Positions 7,883-12,903 of a DNA stretch of 12,903 nt are shown in pieces. The stretch covers positions 1-12,903 of the forward strand of contig JAAAUF010001071.1 in the NCBI GenBank assembly GCA_015499985.1, in the 5' to 3' direction. The DNA is from Haplosporangium gracile. Taxonomy: Eukaryota; Mortierellomycota; Mortierellomycetes; Mortierellales; Mortierellaceae. The notes below the pieces were generated by a model that saw only the letters and a list, made by a program, of their open reading frames with translations, searched no databases and was not told where the DNA came from. Position numbers and translations under genes: made by a program. Within the stretch, counting starts at the first letter, position 1; each line of letters begins with the position of its first letter.

Positions 7883-10800
7883 ATGATCTCAAAGAACATG
7901 GAGGACGCACAGGCTGACGTCAAAAAGGGCATCAAGGAAGCCCAGGACCATGCCGAGGCCTTCTTTGGTGGCAAGGGACTCACAGACCCCATCCCCACTG
8001 TCGAGGTGAGTCACTCTGTGCCATTTTTGCTTCCCTTTTCAAAATTTCGTGCCACCAACTGCGGTAGCTTTTTTTGCTTTGACCATAAAGGGACTCATCA
8101 TTTCATGTTTTGATTTTTTTTTGGTGAAATGAAATTAGGACAAGTGGAAGTTGTTGCCAGCGTTCTTGAAAGTCAAGGGTCTGGTCAAGCAGCATATCGA
8201 TTCTTTCAACTACTTTATCAACGTCGACCTGGAAAACATTATCAAAGCCAACGAACGTGTCAAATCCGATGTCGATCCCCACTTCTACCTCAAGTAAGCA
8301 TCCTTTTGACCTATTACAGAGTCTTTACGGAGTGCGATCGCCAAGAATGCTCCTGTCGCTGCGGATGAAATATATACCGAAAAAATATTAACCAGCAACG
8401 CGTATGCTACGCCAATGAAAACTAGATATACCGGAATCAGAGTTGGAGCACCCGAGAGACCTGACCAGGAGTCCATGAACCGATCATACACGCCACACGA
8501 ATGTCGTCTCCGCGATCTCACATACTCTGCCAACATCTATGTCGACGTTGAATACGTCCGTGGTCGCCAGATTGTGAGGCGCAAGGGAGTCCCCATCGGA
8601 AGGATGCCTATCATGCTCAGGAGTTCACACTGCGTTCTGACAGGCAGGAATGAGATGGAGTTGGCAAAGATGACCGAGTGTCCACTGGATCCTGGTGGGT
8701 ACTTTGTTGTCAAGGGTGTTGAGAAGGTTATTTTGGTTCAGGAGCAGATGTCAAAGAACCGTATCATTGTTGATGTCGATCGCAAGGGATTCGTCCAGGC
8801 CGGAGTTACCAGGTACCCTTGCAGGACACGATTCTGTCTTTTTTTTTTTTTTTCAAAAAGCAATGTCTACAGATACACTAACAATTTTATTCAACTCTAC
8901 TTATCCTCGTAATAGTTCTACGATGGAGCGCAAGTCCAAAACATATGTTGGCACAAAGCACGGCAAGATTTATCTTAAGCATAACTCTATTTCGGAAGAC
9001 ATCCCTATCGTTGTCGCTCTCAAAGCTATGGGCATGCAGTCGGACAAGGAGATCACACAGCTTGTTTGCGGACAGGATTCAAAATACATTGACAAGTTCT
9101 CGCCCAACCTCGAGGAGTGCTCTAGCATGAAAATTTTCACTCAGCAGCAGGCATTGGACTATATTGGATCAAAGATTGACGCGCGCAAGCGCTCCTTCGG
9201 ACCCGGTCTCCGCAGACCCGCCGTAAGTTGACCTCTCTTGAACTATATTTTGCTACATTTTGGCTGTGATTCTTAATTTGATCCGCACCTAAGATACAAT
9301 TTTTGCTTCGGGTGAAAATAGTCAGAGGAGGCACTAGAGATTCTTGGATCGGTCGTTTTGGCACATGTGGAGGTTTTTGACAACAACTTTAGACCCAAGT
9401 GCATTTACGTTGCTGTTATGACGCGCCGTGTTGTGATGGCCATGCTTCGCGGAGATTTGGTCGATGACCGTGATTACGTTGGAAACAAGCGTCTCGAGTT
9501 GTAAGTGTCTTTCTTTTGATATCTTATTTTCATTCATTCTCAGGCTCAGAGAACTTGTTGTCTAATTTTTTCTACGATTTGTTATTCAACAAAAATAGGG
9601 CTGGACAGTTGCTATCACTGTTGTTCGAGGATTTGTTCAAAAAGTACAACTCGGATTTGAAGATGAACATTGACAAGGTGCTCAAGAAGCCAAACAGGAC
9701 GCAGGAATTCGACGTATATAGCCAGCTTCTTTTCCACGGAGATCACATCACTTCGGGCTTTGTTCGCGCCATTTCGTCAGGAAACTGGAGTTTGAAGCGC
9801 TTCAGGATGGAGAGAGCAGGTGTCACACAGGTGCTGAGTCGTTTGAGTTTCATTGCCGCCCTCGGTATGATGACCCGTATTTCGTCCCAGTTCGAAAAGA
9901 CGAGAAAGGTCTCCGGACCAAGAGCACTGCAGCCTTCCCAGTGGGGAATGTTGTGCCCATCCGATACACCAGAAGGAGAGGCCTGTGGTCTTGTCAAGAA
10001 CTTGGCCTTGATGACACATATTACAGTCGATGACGAAGAAGCTCCTTTGGTCAAGCTGTCCTATATCCTTGGAGTTGAAGGTAACTTTGCTGCTTTCTGA
10101 GTGAAAATGTCCTACTCATACGAAATTATGTTTTTCAAAGAACTAACGCCGTGATTAAAAATGTATATGATAGATGTGTCGTTGTTGACGGGTCCTGAGG
10201 TGTACCTGCCCGACACCTTCCTAGTGTTCCTGAATGGTAACATTTTGGGAATCACTCGCCACAGCGCACAGTTTGTGTCTGCTTTCCGTCGTATGCGCAG
10301 AGCCGGCAGGATCTCGGAGTTTGTCAGCATCTTTATCAGCGACCATCATAACTCTGTTCACATCTCTTGCGACGGCGGTCGTATTTGCAGACCTTTGATC
10401 ATTGTCGAGAACGGCAAGCCTCGCGTCAGAACTGAACACATTGAGCAGCTGTCGGCTGGCAAGTTGACGTTCGACGACTTTTTGAGAATGGGACTGATCG
10501 AGTATCTGGATGTCAACGAGGAGAGCGATTCCAACATTGCTCTTTACGAGCGCGAGATCATTCCCGAGTCGACCCACGTCGAAATTGAACCCTTCACCAT
10601 CTTGGGAGCCGTCGCCGGATTGATTCCCTACCCTCATCACAACCAGTCTCCTCGTAACACCTATCAGTGCGCTATGGGTAAACAAGCCATTGGAGCCATT
10701 GCCTACAACCAGCTGAACCGTATCGACACTCTGCTCTACCTGATGGTCTACCCTCAGCAACCCATGGTCAAGACCAAGACTATCGAGATGATTGGTTACG

Positions 10801-12127
10801 ACAAGCTGCCTGCCGGACAGAACGCTACCGTCGCTGTCATGTCCAACTCTGGATACGATATTGAGGATGCCCTGGTACTTAACAAAGCTTCGCTCGATCG
10901 TGGATATGGTCGTTGTCAGGTCCTTCGCAAGTACGCCACCCTTCTTCGTCAATACTCCAACGGAAGCTACGATCGTCTGGCCGATCCCCCAGTCCACCCT
11001 GACGACCCCAACACTGTGCAGGAGAAGTACGAGGTTTTGGATAAAGACGGTATTGCGTCGGTTGGAGAGAAGATCAAGCCTGGCCAGGTCTACATCAATA
11101 AGCAGATGCCCACCAACACCAGCTCAGATATCGGCGTCAACTCTCGGGACCCCACTGCCAACGCCTACAAGAACGCGCCCATGTCGTACAAGAGTGGTAT
11201 GGAGGGTTATGTCGACAAGGTTCTGATGACGACGACGGATAACGACCAGACGCTGATCAAGGCTTTGATTAGACAGACGCGTCGTCCCGAGTTGGGAGAC
11301 AAGTTCTCGTCTCGTCACGGACAGAAGGGAGTCTGCGGTATCATTATTCAACAGGAAGACATGCCCTTCTCGGATCTGGGAGTCTGCCCCGATGTGATCA
11401 TGAACCCCCACGGTTTCCCATCTCGTATGACGGTCGGAAAGATGATTGAGTTGTTGGCAGGCAAGGCAGGAGTGTTAAAGGGTCAGCTGCAGTACGGTAC
11501 TGCGTTCGGAGGATCCAAGGTCGAGGACATGAGTCGAATCTTGATTGAGAATGGATTTTCGTACTCGGGCAAGGATTATGTGACGAGCGGAGTGACGGGA
11601 GAACCCTTGTCAGCGTACATCTACTTTGGACCCGTCTATTACCAGAAGCTGAAGCATATGGTTATGGACAAGATGCATTCGCGTTCGCGTGGTCCCCGTG
11701 CCGTTTTGACCCGTCAGCCCACCGAGGGTCGTTCCAGGGACGGAGGTCTTCGTCTCGGAGAGATGGAGCGCGGTAAGCATCTTTTCTATGTTTTTATTAT
11801 GCTGGTGATTCTGGTTGATCGTTATCTCAATGACTTTGAAACTAATCAGCTGCTTTATTCTTTTTTGCTCAATTCCTTCCCCTAGATTGTTTGATTGGTT
11901 ATGGAGCGAGTATGTTGTTGCTGGAGAGATTGATGATTTCGTCGGATATCTTTGAGATTCATGTGTGCGAGATGTGTGGACTGTTGGGATATGCAGGGTG
12001 GTGCCAGCACTGCAAGAGTTCGAAGGGTATGGCCAAGATGCAGATCCCCTATGCTTGCAAGCTGCTCTTCCAGGAGTTGCAGTCTATGAACGTCATTCCT
12101 CGCCTACAGCTCCAAAACGTCTTTTAA
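7883..12127 (+). CDS. rpc2: RNA polymerase III second-largest subunit RPC2 (RPC128/POLR3B type)
   Basis: Eight exons join in frame: 7883-8005, 8139-8293, 8426-8812, 8916-9222, 9322-9500, 9599-10080, 10174-11772 and 11886-12127. They give 1157 residues, the usual family size (about 1130-1150). All seven introns (93-133 bp) are GT-AG. The product is a beta-like subunit that forms the active-centre cleft of nuclear Pol III, which makes tRNA, 5S rRNA and U6. Family-specific blocks occur in order: [20 protein letters not shown] near residue 37, HECRLRD, the fork region [20 protein letters not shown] with [31 protein letters not shown] (770-788), [17 protein letters not shown] (914-930, including the catalytic-centre basic residues), [14 protein letters not shown], and the clamp and C-terminal zinc ribbon C1105-x2-C1108-x8-C1117-x2-C1120. 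The Pol III-type sequence, not Pol I or II, is seen throughout. A second in-frame ATG (7898) would shorten it by five residues. No frameshift or lost key residue is visible. Confidence 0.97.
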
Positions 12128-12903
12128 GTAAGGGTGTTTTTGGGAGATGAGGGAGGTTTTTGAGTAGTTTCGAGGAGGAGATTTTGAGCATTGCATTTTT
12201 TTTTACCACCACCACCATTTTCAACCACTGTAAAAACAAAAATTAAAAAAAATATCGCTAATATTTGTTCGTTCGTTCGTCCGAAAAGGTCTTTTTTTTT
12301 TATTTGATTTGACATAATGGTTCAAATTGTTGCTGGTCTTGCTTTCATTTGAGCGTCCCCGGCAAGAAGGCAGAAAGGAAGACGAAAAGGAGTTGAACAT
12401 TCGATCTATTTTTTGAGAGCCTTAAAGCACATAATGGCCAAGGGGGGGTTGTTACAAGGTCATGCCATGTCGAGTCAGCAAGGAAGTTATTGTTATCGAA
12501 TTGGTGTTTGGTGTTTGTGAAGAGAGATATACTCAGGATTTTTTTTTTACAGTAATTTGATGATCGTAGGATGGGGAGTGAATGAAATTCGGCAAACACG
12601 AATCCTTCTGCACCACCGGAAATAATGTTGAACGGGCATCAAGGCGTGGCACCTTTTTTTTTTTTTTCTTCAACGCAGGCTAAAGACTTGAAGGGTTTTT
12701 GGCCTTCCTGCGGACATCCATATTTCCCTAATATTTTTTTTTCACCCGTTTTGAGGTGGCGAGAGGAGACCTTGGCGGAACCAATTGGGAAGCGCCATGA
12801 GGGAGTAAGGATGTGGATGGGACGAGGGTTACGGCTTTCTTGCGAACGCGAAGGTTAAAAAAAAATCTTTTTCGCGACAGAGTTTTTTTTTTTTTTTACT
12901 CCT
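12128..12903. other. RPC2 3' flank and distal spacer, no supported gene
   Basis: Just after the RPC2 stop come TGTA at 12229 and an A-rich stretch (12235-12252) that may serve 3' processing, though no exact AATAAA is present. A GTTC tetramer repeat lies at 12267-12280. T runs occur at 12654-12667 and 12883-12897. CCAATTGG at 12780-12787 contains a CCAAT box in both orientations and could belong to the promoter of a gene beyond the window. Open frames at 12345-12599 (minus) and 12625-12858 (plus) look like chance. Confidence 0.5.

Noticed and set aside
7915..7922. Full CRE palindrome TGACGTCA.
   Set aside because: It lies inside RPC2 coding exon 1, where the codons explain it; partial TGACGT/GACGTC matches occur elsewhere in the window by chance.
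8839..8853. Run of 15 T in RPC2 intron 3, considered as a Pol III terminator or insertion scar.
   Set aside because: It sits in an intron with normal splice sites, and similar T runs occur all over the window; no RNA gene precedes it.
10161..10173. ATG at 10161 as start of a separate 574-codon gene.
   Set aside because: The first 13 bases are the end of intron 6 (acceptor AG at 10172-10173), and the frame runs through the intron 7 donor at 11773. It is RPC2 exon 7, not an independent gene.
10221..10997. Antisense open frame of 258 codons inside RPC2 exon 7.
   Set aside because: It is a shadow of the strongly biased codon use of RPC2; the sense frame is fully explained by the conserved polymerase subunit.

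Overview
The window looks like nuclear DNA of a filamentous fungus. The genes carry several short GT-AG introns (mostly 93-216 bp), the start codons follow long leaders that are pyrimidine-rich on the coding strand, homopolymer T/A runs are frequent, and the spacers are 1-2.5 kb. Codon use, intron size, ACA/CT-rich leaders and the protein sequences fit an early-diverging fungus such as Mortierellomycotina. That placement is an inference from style, not from a database match.

Layout from left to right. (1) Bases 1-114 may be the 3' end of a plus-strand gene. (2) Bases 592-2211, minus strand, hold a three-exon gene for a 403-residue secreted, probably GPI-anchored protein with a polysaccharide lyase family 14-like domain. 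A purine-rich (plus strand) stretch with a G-quadruplex motif lies just upstream of its start. (3) About 2.4 kb without a convincing gene follows and ends in a CCAAT/TATA-like promoter and an ATG-free CT/CA-rich leader. (4) Bases 4677-5738, plus strand, hold a single-exon gene for a 353-residue, largely disordered acidic/serine-rich protein that I do not recognise. (5) Bases 6129-6646, minus strand, hold a two-exon gene for a small (130 residue) protein that looks like a conserved fungal family of unknown function; an in-frame upstream ATG could add a mitochondrial-type leader. (6) About 1.2 kb of divergent spacer follows. (7) Bases 7883-12127, plus strand, hold an eight-exon gene for RPC2, the second-largest subunit of RNA polymerase III (1157 residues). 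It is complete and is the one certain identification. (8) The last 0.8 kb is the 3' flank and spacer.

The genes alternate in orientation: a convergent pair at 114/592, a divergent pair at 2211/4677, a convergent pair at 5738/6129 and a divergent pair at 6646/7883. Nothing suggests an operon or a functional cluster; the genes appear to be ordinary neighbours. I found no mobile element, CRISPR array, tRNA, rRNA or viral gene, and no convincing new multi-gene system. The points most worth a second look are the dual-start small protein, the GPI-anchored lyase-like protein, the unrecognised disordered protein with a conserved-looking WNQD-type block, and several leader and UTR signals.
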